64,000 nucleotides of DNA. Origin: an uncultured Collinsella sp. (lineage in GTDB: Bacteria; Actinomycetota; Coriobacteriia; Coriobacteriales; Coriobacteriaceae). How positions within the stretch are numbered: position 1 is the stretch's first letter; each line of letters opens with the position of its first letter. The position numbers and the translations under genes are program-made. Positions 53,828 to 63,201 of this stretch are shown here, piece after piece. The notes beneath the pieces are model-generated. The model did not search any database and had not been told where the DNA came from. It saw nothing but the letters and a program-made list of their open reading frames with translations. The stretch spans positions 1 to 64,000 of the forward strand of contig UQLB01000006.1 in assembly GCA_900541725.1 (NCBI GenBank), in the 5' to 3' direction.

Positions 53828-54928
53828 ATGGCTGCAATTTTCAATAGCCCCAGCAAGTACATCCAGGGTCCGGACGAGCTCGCCAAGCTCGGCTCCTATG
53901 TCGAGCCGCTCGGCGCTAAGGCCCTCGTCATCGTGACGCCTTCGGGCAAGAAGCGCGTCGGTGCCAAGATCGAGGGCGGCTTTGCCGAGGCTAAGGCCGA
54001 GCTGCTGTTTGAGGACTTTAACGGCGAGTGCTCCAAGGGCGAGGTCGATCGCCTGGTTGCGCTCGCTCGCGACAACGGTTGCGACATCATCGTCGGCGTC
54101 GGTGGCGGCAAGATCCTCGACACCGCGAAGGCCGTCGCCTATTACCTGGAGTCCCCGGTTATCATTTGCCCCACCATTGCTTCGACCGATGCCCCGTGTT
54201 CGGCGCTTTCGGTGCTCTATACCGATGACGGCCAGTTCGACAAATACCTCTTCCTTAAGGCAAACCCCAATATCGTCCTTATGGATACGACGGTTATCGC
54301 GGCGAGCCCGGTGCGCCTGACGGTTTCCGGTATGGGCGATGCGCTCGCAACCTATTTCGAGGCTCAGGCGACGCACGATGCCGACGGCGGCACCTGCGCC
54401 GGCGGCAAGGGCGGAATGGCCGGTCTGGCGCTCGCCAAGCTCTGCTACGAGACGCTTATGGCCGATGGCGTCAAGGCCAAGGTCGCGCTGGAGAAGGGCG
54501 CGCTCACGCCTGCCGTCGAGCACATCATCGAGGCCAATACGCTGCTTTCGGGCATTGGCTTTGAGAGCTCGGGCCTTGCCGCTGCTCATGCCATCCACAA
54601 TGGTCTGACGATGCTGCCCGAGTGCCACAGCATGTATCACGGCGAGAAGGTCGCCTTCGGCACCATCGTCCAGCTGGTACTCGAGGATGCCCCGACCGAG
54701 AAGCTCGAGGAAGTCTTGGGCTTCTGCATTGAGCTGGGTCTGCCGGTCACGATGAAGGAACTTGGCGTTGCCGAGCTTACGCGCGAGAAGGCCATGATTG
54801 TTGCCGAGGCCGCGTGCGCGCCCGAGGACACCATGTGCAACATGCCGTTTGAGGTGACGCCCGAGATGGTCGCAAACGCCATTCTGGGTGCAGACGCACT
54901 GGGCCACTACTATCTCATGGATGAGTAA
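53828..54928 (+). CDS. gldA: Glycerol dehydrogenase, copy 1
   Basis: A 366-residue group III dehydrogenase of the GldA type, with NAD motif GVGGGKILDTAKA (about residues 94-106). Zinc ligands are Asp in GMGDALATYFEA (about 171) and His residues in LAAAHAIHNGLT (about 254) and SMYHGEKVAFGT (about 271). It oxidises glycerol to dihydroxyacetone, or the reverse. It follows the alcohol dehydrogenase after a terminator and is itself followed by a terminator, so it is separately controlled. Confidence 0.94.
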   Translation: MAAIFNSPSKYIQGPDELAKLGSYVEPLGAKALVIVTPSGKKRVGAKIEGGFAEAKAELLFEDFNGECSKGEVDRLVALARDNGCDIIVGVGGGKILDTAKAVAYYLESPVIICPTIASTDAPCSALSVLYTDDGQFDKYLFLKANPNIVLMDTTVIAASPVRLTVSGMGDALATYFEAQATHDADGGTCAGGKGGMAGLALAKLCYETLMADGVKAKVALEKGALTPAVEHIIEANTLLSGIGFESSGLAAAHAIHNGLTMLPECHSMYHGEKVAFGTIVQLVLEDAPTEKLEEVLGFCIELGLPVTMKELGVAELTREKAMIVAEAACAPEDTMCNMPFEVTPEMVANAILGADALGHYYLMDE

Positions 54929-54940
54929 ATCAAGCTAAGG

Positions 54941-54977
54941 AAGGGGCAAAGCCAGCAGATGGCTTTGCCCCTTTTTG
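54941..54977 (+). terminator. Terminator of gldA copy 1
   Basis: AAGGGGCAAAGCC-AGCAGAT-GGCTTTGCCCCTT with a following T-run. A second stem, GGTGCAAAG...CTTTGCACC, lies just downstream in the leader of the next gene. Confidence 0.92.
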
Positions 54978-55041
54978 CTATGGTGCAAAGGGGCAAGGTT
55001 ACTTTGCACCAATCGTTGTTTGATGAAGGGCGGATTCTCGT

Positions 55042-56109
55042 ATGGCGCTTCCCATGGTTTATGGCGGTCCCGGCCGGTATGTTCAGGGGCCGGGCGAACT
55101 GTCGCGTCAAGGCAAGTATTTGTCATGGTTGGGCTGCGCTGCCTATGTCTTGTTTGACCAGGGCACCGAGGATCGGCTGTGCAGGCAGATCGTCGATGGA
55201 TTTCTGGACGAAGATCTAAGCGAGCCGTTCTTTAAGATTTATGACGGTCCGTGTACGGAAGAGGCCGTTGTCGAAATGGCTAAGGAAGCCCAGGCCGAGT
55301 ATTGCGACATGGTGGTGGGTATTGGCGGCGGCAAGATGCTCGATATCGCCAAGGCCGTTGCGTTTTATGCCGAGTTGCCGTTGTGCGTATGTCCCACGGC
55401 GGCTTCGATGGACGGTCCGTGTAGCGCGATTTCGGTGCTGTATCACGAGGATGGGTCGTTCGACCACTACCTGATGCTCGAGAAGAATCCAGATCTGGTC
55501 GTGGTCGATACCAACGTGGTCGCGGCGGCCCCGCTGCGTATGACGGTCGCTGGCATGGGCGATGCACTGGCAACGTACTTCGAGGCGCGTTCGTGCGCCG
55601 CGGCGCACGGCACCAACGAGCACGGTGGCGCGCCGGGGCACTTGGCCTTGGTTGCGGCTCGCGCCTGCTATGACACACTCATGGAGTGCGGCGTCGCTGC
55701 CAAGCGCGATCTCAAAAAGGGCCGTATATCGCCGGCGGTTGAGCGTCTGATCGAGTGCAATATTCTGCTCTCGGGCGTCGGCTTTGAGAGCGGTGGCCTG
55801 GCGTTGGCGCATGCCATCGCCAACGGTCTGACGATCCTACCCGAGTGCAAGGCGATGCATGGCGAGGCCGTGGCATTTGGCCTGGTGGTGCAGCTGCGCC
55901 TAGAGCGCGCGCCCGAGCTTGATCAGGTGCTCGAGTTTTGCCAGCGCGTTGGTCTGCCGACGACGCTCGCGGAGCTGGGCCTTGGCGAGATTTCCGATAC
56001 CGATTTGCGGGATGTTGCAAATGCGGTCTTTAGTAACGAGCGTAACATGGCCAACGAGCAGGCCAAGGTGACCAAACAGAAGCTCGTGCAGCTCATGTGC
56101 GAGGCATAG
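55042..56109 (+). CDS. Glycerol dehydrogenase-like protein, copy 2
   Basis: A 355-residue paralogue of the preceding gene, about equal in length but clearly diverged. It keeps GIGGGKMLDIAKAVA (about residues 93-107), Asp in GMGDALATYFEA and His in ALAHAIANGLT and KAMHGEAVAFG. Substrate preference may differ. It has GAAGGG 11 bases before the ATG and its own leader, so it is not simply cotranscribed. Confidence 0.9.
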   Translation: MALPMVYGGPGRYVQGPGELSRQGKYLSWLGCAAYVLFDQGTEDRLCRQIVDGFLDEDLSEPFFKIYDGPCTEEAVVEMAKEAQAEYCDMVVGIGGGKMLDIAKAVAFYAELPLCVCPTAASMDGPCSAISVLYHEDGSFDHYLMLEKNPDLVVVDTNVVAAAPLRMTVAGMGDALATYFEARSCAAAHGTNEHGGAPGHLALVAARACYDTLMECGVAAKRDLKKGRISPAVERLIECNILLSGVGFESGGLALAHAIANGLTILPECKAMHGEAVAFGLVVQLRLERAPELDQVLEFCQRVGLPTTLAELGLGEISDTDLRDVANAVFSNERNMANEQAKVTKQKLVQLMCEA

Positions 56110-56260
56110 CTTGGCGCTTGATCGACCTTGTGCAATCGGGGCGGCGATAAGCCATGGGCTATTTGCCGCAAAGATGCGCCGCGTGTAATTTACCCGAGGC
56201 GTGGGCCGATGGCGTATCATTATCTCTTGCTTGTTTGCACTGCTCAGGGAGGGGCCGCGC

Positions 56261-57514
56261 ATGGCGCAGGAACACGATCTGTTTGATGACATTATCGAGA
56301 TCAGCAAGGGTTTCGACTTTCTAAAAAACCCGCTTGGCGGTGTGACCGATGCGCTCGATCCGTCGGCGCCGCAGTGGAATCCTGCCGACTACAAGGAGCG
56401 TCCGCGTGGCAACACCATTCCGTGCCTGACCTGCAAAAACGAAAAGAGCAGCTGCACCGCGTGCATGGACGTTTGCCCGGTCGACGCTATCGAGGTCGAG
56501 GAAGACGCTATCGAGATCCTCGACTCCTGTCGCAAGTGCGGCCTGTGCGCCGCTGCCTGTCCGACCGAGGCGATCATTTCGCCGCGCCTGGCGCCCAAAA
56601 ACCTGTATGACGATATCGTCTCTGCTGCTACGAGCCACGAGACCGCCTACGTCACCTGCACGCGCGCCCTCAAGCGCATGCCGCGCGAAAACGAGGTCGT
56701 CGTTGCCTGCGTGGGCGATATTACGGCCGAGACCTGGTTCTCGGTACTGGCGGACTATCCCAACGTGAGTGTGTACCTGCCGTTGGGTGTGTGCGATAAA
56801 TGCCGCAACACCGGTGGTGAGGACATTCTGGGCGAGGCCATTGCTACCGCCGAGGAGTGGGCGGGCACGGGCATGGGTCTGGAGGTCGATCCCAAGAGCC
56901 TCAAGTGCCATAAGCGCCGCGAGTACGAGCGCAAGGAGTACATGGAAAAGATCGCCCGCACCACTGGCCTTACCGTGACCAAGCTCAACCCGGCAACGGC
57001 GGCGCTGGCCTCGGTGACGCAGAAACTCAAAGCCCACCGCCACCAGATTACCCAGTTGGAGCGCACGCTCAACACCATGTGCGGCACCACGACGACCAAG
57101 CGTCGCCGTACGCTTACGCACGGTCGCCAGCTGGTGCTCTCGACGTTGCAAAACCACCCCGAGCTTGCCCAGAACATGCAGGTGAGTACGCCGGAGTGCG
57201 ATTTTGACAAGTGCACGTCGTGCGGCGAGTGCGTCAACGTGTGCCCCACGTTTGCCTGCGATTTGGTGGGAAGCGGTCGCTTTGCGTTGGAGTCCACGTA
57301 TTGTTTGGGCTGCGGTGCCTGTGCCAAGGTGTGTCCCGAGCACGCGCTCAAGCTTGTTGAGCACGATGCGTCCAACTTGGTCGTCGTCGACCCCGAGGCC
57401 GAGGAAAAGGCCGCCCAGAAGGCGAAGGCTCACGAAGAAGCTGAGAAGGTCAAGGCCGAGGCAAAGGCCAAGCTGGACAAGATGCTCGACCAGGTGGAGA
57501 AGCTCGCGGACTAG
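56261..57514 (+). CDS. Four-cluster 4Fe-4S ferredoxin-like protein
   Basis: A 417-residue protein with two ferredoxin pairs. N-terminal: CLTCKNEKSSCTACMDVCPV (about residues 45-64) and CRKCGLCAAACPT (about 87-99). C-terminal: CTSCGECVNVCP (about 320-331) and CLGCGACAKVCPE (about 348-360). Between them lies an unrecognised domain with VVVACVGD and VCDKCRNTGGED. The C-terminal 40 residues are a charged coiled-coil-like tail (rich in K, E, A). It likely carries electrons in an anaerobic redox complex; partners are unknown. The start at 56261 follows GGGAGG. Confidence 0.85.
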   Translation: MAQEHDLFDDIIEISKGFDFLKNPLGGVTDALDPSAPQWNPADYKERPRGNTIPCLTCKNEKSSCTACMDVCPVDAIEVEEDAIEILDSCRKCGLCAAACPTEAIISPRLAPKNLYDDIVSAATSHETAYVTCTRALKRMPRENEVVVACVGDITAETWFSVLADYPNVSVYLPLGVCDKCRNTGGEDILGEAIATAEEWAGTGMGLEVDPKSLKCHKRREYERKEYMEKIARTTGLTVTKLNPATAALASVTQKLKAHRHQITQLERTLNTMCGTTTTKRRRTLTHGRQLVLSTLQNHPELAQNMQVSTPECDFDKCTSCGECVNVCPTFACDLVGSGRFALESTYCLGCGACAKVCPEHALKLVEHDASNLVVVDPEAEEKAAQKAKAHEEAEKVKAEAKAKLDKMLDQVEKLAD

Positions 57515-57628
57515 TCAGCGAGCTCTATCTCTGCTTCATTTGCGCCGCCGCGGTGTCCGGATTCGCCCGGATGCTGCGGCGGCGCTATACTTATACGGTT
57601 TGAAGTACCTGTACCAAAAGGAGCTGTC

Positions 57629-58705
57629 GTGTCCCTTTCCATCGGTATCGTGGGCCTGCCCAACGTGGGCAAGTCGACGCTGTTCACCGCGCTTACCAAA
57701 AAGACCGGCCTTGCCGCCAACTACCCGTTTGCCACGATCGACCCCAACGTGGGTATCGTCGACGTGCCCGATAGCCGCTTGCAAAAGCTTGCCGACATCG
57801 TTAACCCGGGTCGCATTGTGCCGGCGACGGTCGAGTTCGTCGACATCGCAGGTCTGGTGAAGGGCGCTAACGAGGGCGAGGGCCTGGGCAACCAGTTCCT
57901 GGCCAACATTCGCGAGACCGACGCCATCTGCGAGGTCGTGCGCTACTTTAAGGACCCCAACGTCATGCGTGAGGTGGGCCGCACGGGCGAGTTCGTCGAT
58001 CCCGCCGGCGATGCCGACACCATCATGACCGAGCTCATCCTGGCCGACATGGGCACGCTCGAGAAGCAGCTGCCTAAGCTCGAGAAGGAGGCCAAGCGCG
58101 ACAAGGAGCTCATGCCCAAGTTCGAGGTTGCCAAGCGCCTGCTTGCCTGGCTCAACGAGGGCAAGCGCGCCGCATCCATGGAGATGACCGACGAGGAGCG
58201 TGCCGCCGCCAAGGGGCTGTTCCTGCTCACCATGAAGCCCATCCTGTATGTGGCCAACGTGGACGAGGATATGCTCAACGACGATCTGGCGCCCATCGAT
58301 GGTGTCAAGCCGCTGCCCATCTGCGCCAAGATCGAGGCAGAGCTTTCCGAGCTCGATCCCGAGGACGCCGCCGACTACCTGGAGAGCCTGGGCCTGGAGC
58401 AGCCCGGCCTGGACGTGCTCGCTCAGGCTGCCTACAAGCTGCTCGGCCTGCAGTCGTTCTTTACGGCCGGCGAGATGGAGGTCAAGGCCTGGACGGTTCG
58501 TCAGGGCGCGACCGCCCCGCAGGCCGCCGGCGTCATCCACACCGATTTTGAGCGCGGCTTTATTAAGGCCGAGGTCATTGGCTACGACGACTACATCGAG
58601 CTCGGCGGCGAGCAGGGCGCCAAGGCCGCCGGCAAGTTGCGTATTGAGGGCAAGGACTATGTCATGGCCGATGGCGACGTCGTGCACTTCCGCTTTAACG
58701 TGTAA
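57629..58705 (+). CDS. ychF: Ribosome-binding ATPase YchF
   Basis: A 358-residue Obg-related P-loop protein that prefers ATP. G1 GLPNVGKSTL (about residues 8-17), G3 DIAGLVKGANEG (about 72-83), NVDEDM in place of the NKxD specificity motif, and a C-terminal TGS domain (about 275-358) ending in the conserved DYVMADGDVVHFRFNV. It binds the ribosome and is redox sensitive. The GTG start follows AAGGAG. Confidence 0.97.
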   Translation: MSLSIGIVGLPNVGKSTLFTALTKKTGLAANYPFATIDPNVGIVDVPDSRLQKLADIVNPGRIVPATVEFVDIAGLVKGANEGEGLGNQFLANIRETDAICEVVRYFKDPNVMREVGRTGEFVDPAGDADTIMTELILADMGTLEKQLPKLEKEAKRDKELMPKFEVAKRLLAWLNEGKRAASMEMTDEERAAAKGLFLLTMKPILYVANVDEDMLNDDLAPIDGVKPLPICAKIEAELSELDPEDAADYLESLGLEQPGLDVLAQAAYKLLGLQSFFTAGEMEVKAWTVRQGATAPQAAGVIHTDFERGFIKAEVIGYDDYIELGGEQGAKAAGKLRIEGKDYVMADGDVVHFRFNV

Positions 58706-58716
58706 GGACGACGCAT

Positions 58717-59100
58717 ATGTTCAAATATGGCAAAAAAGCTGGCTACATGGGTATTGCGCTGCTCGTACTTGCGGTGATTCCGCTGGTGGTCGCAGCGTGT
58801 GTTATCCCCAACATTGGCCCCGAGGTGGCAACGAAGTTTAACGCCGCCGGCGAGGTGACGCGCTGGGGTAAGAGCTACGAGCTGCTGGCACTGCCGGTAC
58901 TCAATCTGCTGCTGAGCGTGGCGACGTACTTTACGGCGGGACGCCAAGCCAAGAACAATGACGACTCCGCCGCCATGGCGCGCATCGTGTGCGAGCGCTA
59001 CCTGCGCAACGGTTGCATCACGGGTGTGTTCCTCAACGTGATCAACGTTTACTTTATGTACTCGGCGATTACCGGAACGGGCTTTGGCTTTGGTTTCTAG
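58717..59100 (+). CDS. DUF1648-like small membrane protein
   Basis: A 127-residue protein with three or so hydrophobic helices (about 10-30, 52-70 and 100-120). The first is followed by a periplasmic-type segment with the DUF1648 pattern (EVATKFNAAGEVTRWGKS). Members resemble SdpI immunity-type proteins; function unknown. AAGGAC precedes the ATG, 11 bases after the ychF stop, so it may be coupled to it. Confidence 0.78.
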   Translation: MFKYGKKAGYMGIALLVLAVIPLVVAACVIPNIGPEVATKFNAAGEVTRWGKSYELLALPVLNLLLSVATYFTAGRQAKNNDDSAAMARIVCERYLRNGCITGVFLNVINVYFMYSAITGTGFGFGF

Positions 59101-59109
59101 CTTGTCCTT

Positions 59110-59499
59110 TTAGGCAACGAGTCTGCACACATATTCGATAGCTGCTGCGAGGCCGCCGCTCGATCGTGGTTTAAAGACCATGTCGGCGGCGGCCTCGTTT
59201 TCGTATCCGGCGCCGCGAAGGGCGAGTGCGATACCGGCTTCCAGGAGAAGGGGCAGACCGCGTTGGCTGGTTGCGATCACGGCAGCCTGATTGAGCGAGC
59301 AGCTGTGCGCCTGGCATTGGATAGCAAGTTCACCTTTCGCCGGGCAAGGGACCAGAACGGCGGCGACGCGACTTGATAGCAATGCAAATGCTGTGCGCTC
59401 ATCGGGCGAAAGGCATTCTGATTCAACGACGACGAGCTTGGGCGGCGCGCTGTTTGTGCGAGGCGTGGCTCGGTACATGCGGACCGAAGAACCCGACAT
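59110..59499 (-). CDS. Hypothetical protein, divergent from an XRE regulator
   Basis: A 129-residue protein with no recognised family. It is moderately alanine-rich (LVVVESECLSPDERTAFALL; VLVPCPAKGELAIQCQAHSC). Three cysteines are clustered in the middle. AGGAG precedes an ATG at 59499; an in-frame extension to 59523 would start inside the operator and is rejected. The 24-bp palindrome at 59523 lies in the shared promoter region, so the XRE protein at 59576 probably controls it. Confidence 0.65.
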   Translation of the reverse strand: MSGSSVRMYRATPRTNSAPPKLVVVESECLSPDERTAFALLSSRVAAVLVPCPAKGELAIQCQAHSCSLNQAAVIATSQRGLPLLLEAGIALALRGAGYENEAAADMVFKPRSSGGLAAAIEYVCRLVA

Positions 59500-59522
59500 A
59501 GAAAACTCCTGTGTATTCGGCA

Positions 59523-59546
59523 AAACGTAAACTATAGTTTACGTTT
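59523..59546. promoter_or_regulatory. Perfect 24-bp palindromic operator
   Basis: Two exact 12-base arms with no loop; the centre reads GTAAACTATAGTTTAC. It sits in the 76-base gap between two divergent genes and is of the kind bound by XRE-family repressors. Confidence 0.75.
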
Positions 59547-59575
59547 ATGTTCGGCTCCATTTCAAACTCGGCTGC

Positions 59576-59794
59576 ATGGACGAACGTGCGAAACAGATTC
59601 TTGGTAGGCGGGTCGAAGAGACACGCAGAGACCTTGGTATCTCCAAGGTTGATTTTTGTGTGGCGACAGGAATCAGCCGACCCTACCTCGACCGAATCGA
59701 AGATGGGACGGCAAATTTCACGCTCAAGGTTCTATTTAAGATCGCGCCCGCACTCGGCATGACGGTATCTGAGCTTCTCGAGGGTATCGAATAG
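59576..59794 (+). CDS. XRE-family helix-turn-helix regulator
   Basis: A 72-residue single-domain Cro/CI-type protein. The helix-turn-helix is ISKVDFCVATGISRPYLDRIEDG (recognition helix around SRPYLDRIE, about residues 32-40). No clear Shine-Dalgarno site. It probably acts on the 24-bp palindrome upstream, controlling itself and the divergent gene. Solitary small HTH of phage or plasmid origin is also possible. Confidence 0.85.
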   Translation: MDERAKQILGRRVEETRRDLGISKVDFCVATGISRPYLDRIEDGTANFTLKVLFKIAPALGMTVSELLEGIE

Positions 59795-60116
59795 GGCGTT
59801 CCCCCGCTGTATTTGACGCTCTTTGGGCGGGTCCCCCCTGGTTGCGATGTGCAAAATCGCGAGTATTCAGCACCAGTTCGGCCGTAGATGGTAGCTCGAG
59901 CGGCTGGCTTTGCCTTTTTGACAGTAGATAATCCACACGTTAAATAAAAATGAGGAATAAATATTTACTAGACGGACCCTTCGTCCTAAAAGTTCGTCTA
60001 ACAATCGGCCGATTCTATGCCTCCGGAGGAGAAATTGCAGAATACTCCGATTTTTGCACGGCCTGAGGGGGACCACCTGTCGTTTAAGGCTGCGATAAGT
60101 GGAGCTGCCTTAGGGA
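59795..60116 (+). other. Gene-poor region with a promoter-like sequence and a short open frame
   Basis: About 320 bases. TTGACA (59918-59923), 17 bases and TAAATA (59941-59946) look like a promoter, but a 38-codon frame from ATG 59950 starts at about the predicted transcript start and has no ribosome-binding site, so it is doubtful. A small hairpin (GACGGACCCTTCGTC) lies near 59971. No conserved gene is seen. Confidence 0.35.
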
Positions 60117-61130
60117 TTACGCCATCGGGATGCGGTCGTGGTTGACTTGGCTGTAGAACAGGCGCTGAATCTCGGCGGCATCGCGTGACTGGCCGAGTGC
60201 CCACATGGTCTTGGCCACGAGCGTCTCGGTGGTCATGTCGTCGCCGCGCAGAATACCCGGATGATCGGCGTAAGCGCGGCCGACCTCATAAACGCCCAGA
60301 TCGAGGCCCTCTTCGGGGACCTGCGTGGTCATAACGACGGTGCGGCCCGAATCGACCCAGCGAAAAATTGCCTCTTGGAACGACCCGCCCGACTCACCAA
60401 ACTCGGGGATACCGCCAATGCCAAAGGTCTCCAGAATCACGGCGTCGTAGCTATCGGCAAGGGCGTCGAGGATGCCCGGGTTTACGCCGGGCGTAAGCTT
60501 GAGTACAAATACGCGCGGGTCGATGCTGTCGTAGAAACGCACCGGGTTTTCGCCCTGATGCGTGCCGTGAAGCCCGTTGCGCACAATGCGGTCGTTGCGG
60601 ATATAGGCGATGGGCGGATAGTTGACGCTAATGAACGCGTTAAAGCTCATGGTGCGCTGCTTGCGGGCGCGCGTGCCGGCAATGGTGACGCCGCCAAACA
60701 CGATCGAAACGTCGTGCGAGTGCTCGTCGAGCGCATAGAGCAGGCTCTGGTACAGATTGAGCTTGGCATCGGTAAAGGGGTTGCCCATGGGCTTTTGCGA
60801 GCCGGTGAGCACGATGGGCTTGGGGCTGTCTTGAATCAGGTAGGAAAGCGCTGCTGCGGTGTAGCTCATGGTGTCGGTGCCGTGCAGAATCACGAAGCCG
60901 TCGTGGTCGGCATAACCCTCGACGATGACATCGCGGATGCGCATCCAGTCGCTCGGGCGCATATTGGTGCTGTCGATATTCATGGGCTGCACGACGTCGA
61001 GCTCGCAGAGCCCCGAGATCTCGGGGACGCTCTGGGCGAGCTCCTCACCGGTCAGGGCGGGGGAGAGGCCGTTGCCGTCCTCGGTCGATGCGATGGTGCC
61101 GCCCGTGGCGATGAGAAGGATGCGCTTCAT
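60117..61130 (-). CDS. ansA: L-asparaginase (type I, cytoplasmic)
   Basis: A 337-residue asparaginase. The first catalytic Thr is in ATGGTIASTED (about residues 8-18); the second set is HGTDTMSYTAAALSYL (about 82-97), with the Thr-Lys-Asp triad later (VLTGSQKPMG). There is no signal peptide, so it is cytoplasmic type I, converting asparagine to aspartate and ammonia. The start at 61130 follows AGGAAT; an upstream in-frame ATG at 61202 is unsupported. It is divergent from guaA. Confidence 0.95.
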   Translation of the reverse strand: MKRILLIATGGTIASTEDGNGLSPALTGEELAQSVPEISGLCELDVVQPMNIDSTNMRPSDWMRIRDVIVEGYADHDGFVILHGTDTMSYTAAALSYLIQDSPKPIVLTGSQKPMGNPFTDAKLNLYQSLLYALDEHSHDVSIVFGGVTIAGTRARKQRTMSFNAFISVNYPPIAYIRNDRIVRNGLHGTHQGENPVRFYDSIDPRVFVLKLTPGVNPGILDALADSYDAVILETFGIGGIPEFGESGGSFQEAIFRWVDSGRTVVMTTQVPEEGLDLGVYEVGRAYADHPGILRGDDMTTETLVAKTMWALGQSRDAAEIQRLFYSQVNHDRIPMA

Positions 61131-61397
61131 GCTGGTATTCCTATCGTATTTGCCGCCGCAGAGGCGGAGTCGTTCGGCAGTATTGTGGCACAGAGCGTTC
61201 AATGTTCAAACGTATTACATCATCTGTAACGTCTGGTAACACTTCAATTGCCGTCAAATAGGGGCCCAGGTCGTGCGTTTGCCGTGCGCTGATGGCTGCG
61301 AGGGACGAGAAACCCCATATAACGTGTACACTATGGAAGTTATTTTCGTTCATTCATGCGGGTGGGCACCGGCTCCCCGCCAACAAGAGGGGGAACC

Positions 61398-62996
61398 ATG
61401 GATCAAAAGGCTTCCGCAAAGGTCCTCGTACTCGACTTTGGTGCGCAGTACGGTCAGCTCATTGCCCGTCGCGTCCGCGACCTCAACGTGTATTCCGAGA
61501 TTGTCCCCTGCGACATCTCGGCCGACGAGATTCGTGAGATGAACGCCTCTGCGCTCATCCTTTCTGGCGGTCCGGCCTCCGTGTACGCCGAGGACGCTCC
61601 GTCCATCGACCCCGCCATCTTTGACCTGGGCCTTCCCGTCTTGGGCTTCTGCTACGGCCATCAGATCACGGCGGTGACGCTCGGCGGCAAGGTCGGTCAC
61701 TCCGAGGTGGGCGAGTACGGCCGCGCCACCATCACGCGCACGGCCGGCGCCAAGCTCTTTAACTCCACGCCCATGGAGCAGACCGTGTGGATGAGCCATC
61801 GCGACGCCGTTTCCGAGGTGCCCGAGGGCTTTACCGTTACCGCTAGCACCGACGTGTGCCCGGTTGCCGCCATGGAGTGCGTCGAGCGCAAGATTTTCAC
61901 CACGCAGTTCCACCCCGAGGTCAAGCACTCCGAGTACGGTCAGCAGCTGCTGAGCAACTTCCTGTTTGAGATCTGCGGCCTGGAGCCCAACTGGAGCATG
62001 GACAACCTGGTCGAGACCATGACGGCTGAGTTCCGCGAGAAGGTCGGCGACGACCGCGTGATTCTGGCCCTGTCCGGTGGCGTCGACTCCTCCGTCGTGG
62101 CTGCGCTGGGCGCTCGCGCCGTGGGCAAGCAGATGACCTGCGTGTTCATCAACCATGGCCTGCTGCGCAAGGGCGAGCCCGAGCAGGTGGAGGAGGTCTT
62201 CACCAAGCAGTTTGACGTCGACTTTATCCACGTCCACGCCGAGGACCGCTATGCCGAGCTTCTAGCCGGTGTGACCGAGCCCGAGGAGAAGCGCCGCATC
62301 ATCGGTACGCAGTTCTGGAAAGAGTTCTTCGCGGTTGCTCAGCAGCTTGAGACCGATGGTAAACCCGTGAAGTACCTGGCTCAGGGCACCATCTACCCCG
62401 ACATCATCGAGTCCGGCGCTCGCAAGACGGGCGGCAAGACGGCCACCATCAAGAGCCATCACAACCTGATCCCGTTCCCCGAAGGCGTGCACTTCGACCT
62501 CATTGAGCCGCTCGACCACTTCTTTAAGGACGAGGTCCGCGCGCTTGGTCTGGCGCTCGGACTGCCGAGTCATATCGTGTTCCGCCAGCCTTTCCCGGGC
62601 CCTGGTCTGGCCATCCGCATCATCGGCGCGGTCGATAAGGAGAAGCTCGAGATCCTCAAGAACGCCGACGCTATCGTGCGCGAGGAGCTCGACGCCTACA
62701 ACCAGCGCCTGTTTGAGCAGACCGGCGAGCGCAACTCCGAACACAGCTGCTGGCAGTATTTCGCGGTTCTGCCCGACATAAAGTCCGTCGGCGTTATGGG
62801 CGACGAGCGCACCTATCAGCGCCCGATCATCCTGCGTGCTGTCGAGTCCAGCGATGCCATGACCGCCGACTGGGCCAAGCTGCCCTACGACGTGCTGGCC
62901 CGCATCTCCGGCCGCATCGTTGCCGAGGTCCCCGGCGCCAACCGCGTGTGCTACGACATCACGTCTAAGCCGCCGGCGACGATCGAGTGGGAGTAG
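61398..62996 (+). CDS. guaA: GMP synthase (glutamine-hydrolysing)
   Basis: A 532-residue bifunctional enzyme that makes GMP from XMP. The class I amidotransferase domain (about residues 10-205) has the nucleophile in GFCYGHQ (about 86) and HPEVKHSE. The ATP-pyrophosphatase domain has LSGGVDSSVV (about 226). The C-terminal dimerisation domain ends KPPATIEWE. The start at 61398 follows GAGGGGG; the longer upstream frame (61356) lacks support. Confidence 0.97.
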   Translation: MDQKASAKVLVLDFGAQYGQLIARRVRDLNVYSEIVPCDISADEIREMNASALILSGGPASVYAEDAPSIDPAIFDLGLPVLGFCYGHQITAVTLGGKVGHSEVGEYGRATITRTAGAKLFNSTPMEQTVWMSHRDAVSEVPEGFTVTASTDVCPVAAMECVERKIFTTQFHPEVKHSEYGQQLLSNFLFEICGLEPNWSMDNLVETMTAEFREKVGDDRVILALSGGVDSSVVAALGARAVGKQMTCVFINHGLLRKGEPEQVEEVFTKQFDVDFIHVHAEDRYAELLAGVTEPEEKRRIIGTQFWKEFFAVAQQLETDGKPVKYLAQGTIYPDIIESGARKTGGKTATIKSHHNLIPFPEGVHFDLIEPLDHFFKDEVRALGLALGLPSHIVFRQPFPGPGLAIRIIGAVDKEKLEILKNADAIVREELDAYNQRLFEQTGERNSEHSCWQYFAVLPDIKSVGVMGDERTYQRPIILRAVESSDAMTADWAKLPYDVLARISGRIVAEVPGANRVCYDITSKPPATIEWE

Positions 62997-63106
62997 GACG
63001 ACAGGGTTCTGACCTGCGATTTTGAGTGCCGCACTATGCCGCTGAGTTTCGTTTCGTACGAGAGTCATGACAAAGCCACCAGCGACGGAGATGAGTAAAA
63101 GCGATT

Positions 63107-63149
63107 AAAGAGCCTCCGTTCCCTGCGTTGGGACGGAGGCTCTTTCTTT
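63107..63149 (+). terminator. Terminator of guaA
   Basis: AAAGAGCCTCCGT...ACGGAGGCTCTTT stem followed by a further T-rich run, about 110 bases past the stop. Confidence 0.9.
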
Positions 63150-63201
63150 GCCGTTTTACTCCCTTGTCTCCGTTCGGGGATTATTTCTTGCTCATTTAGG
63201 G

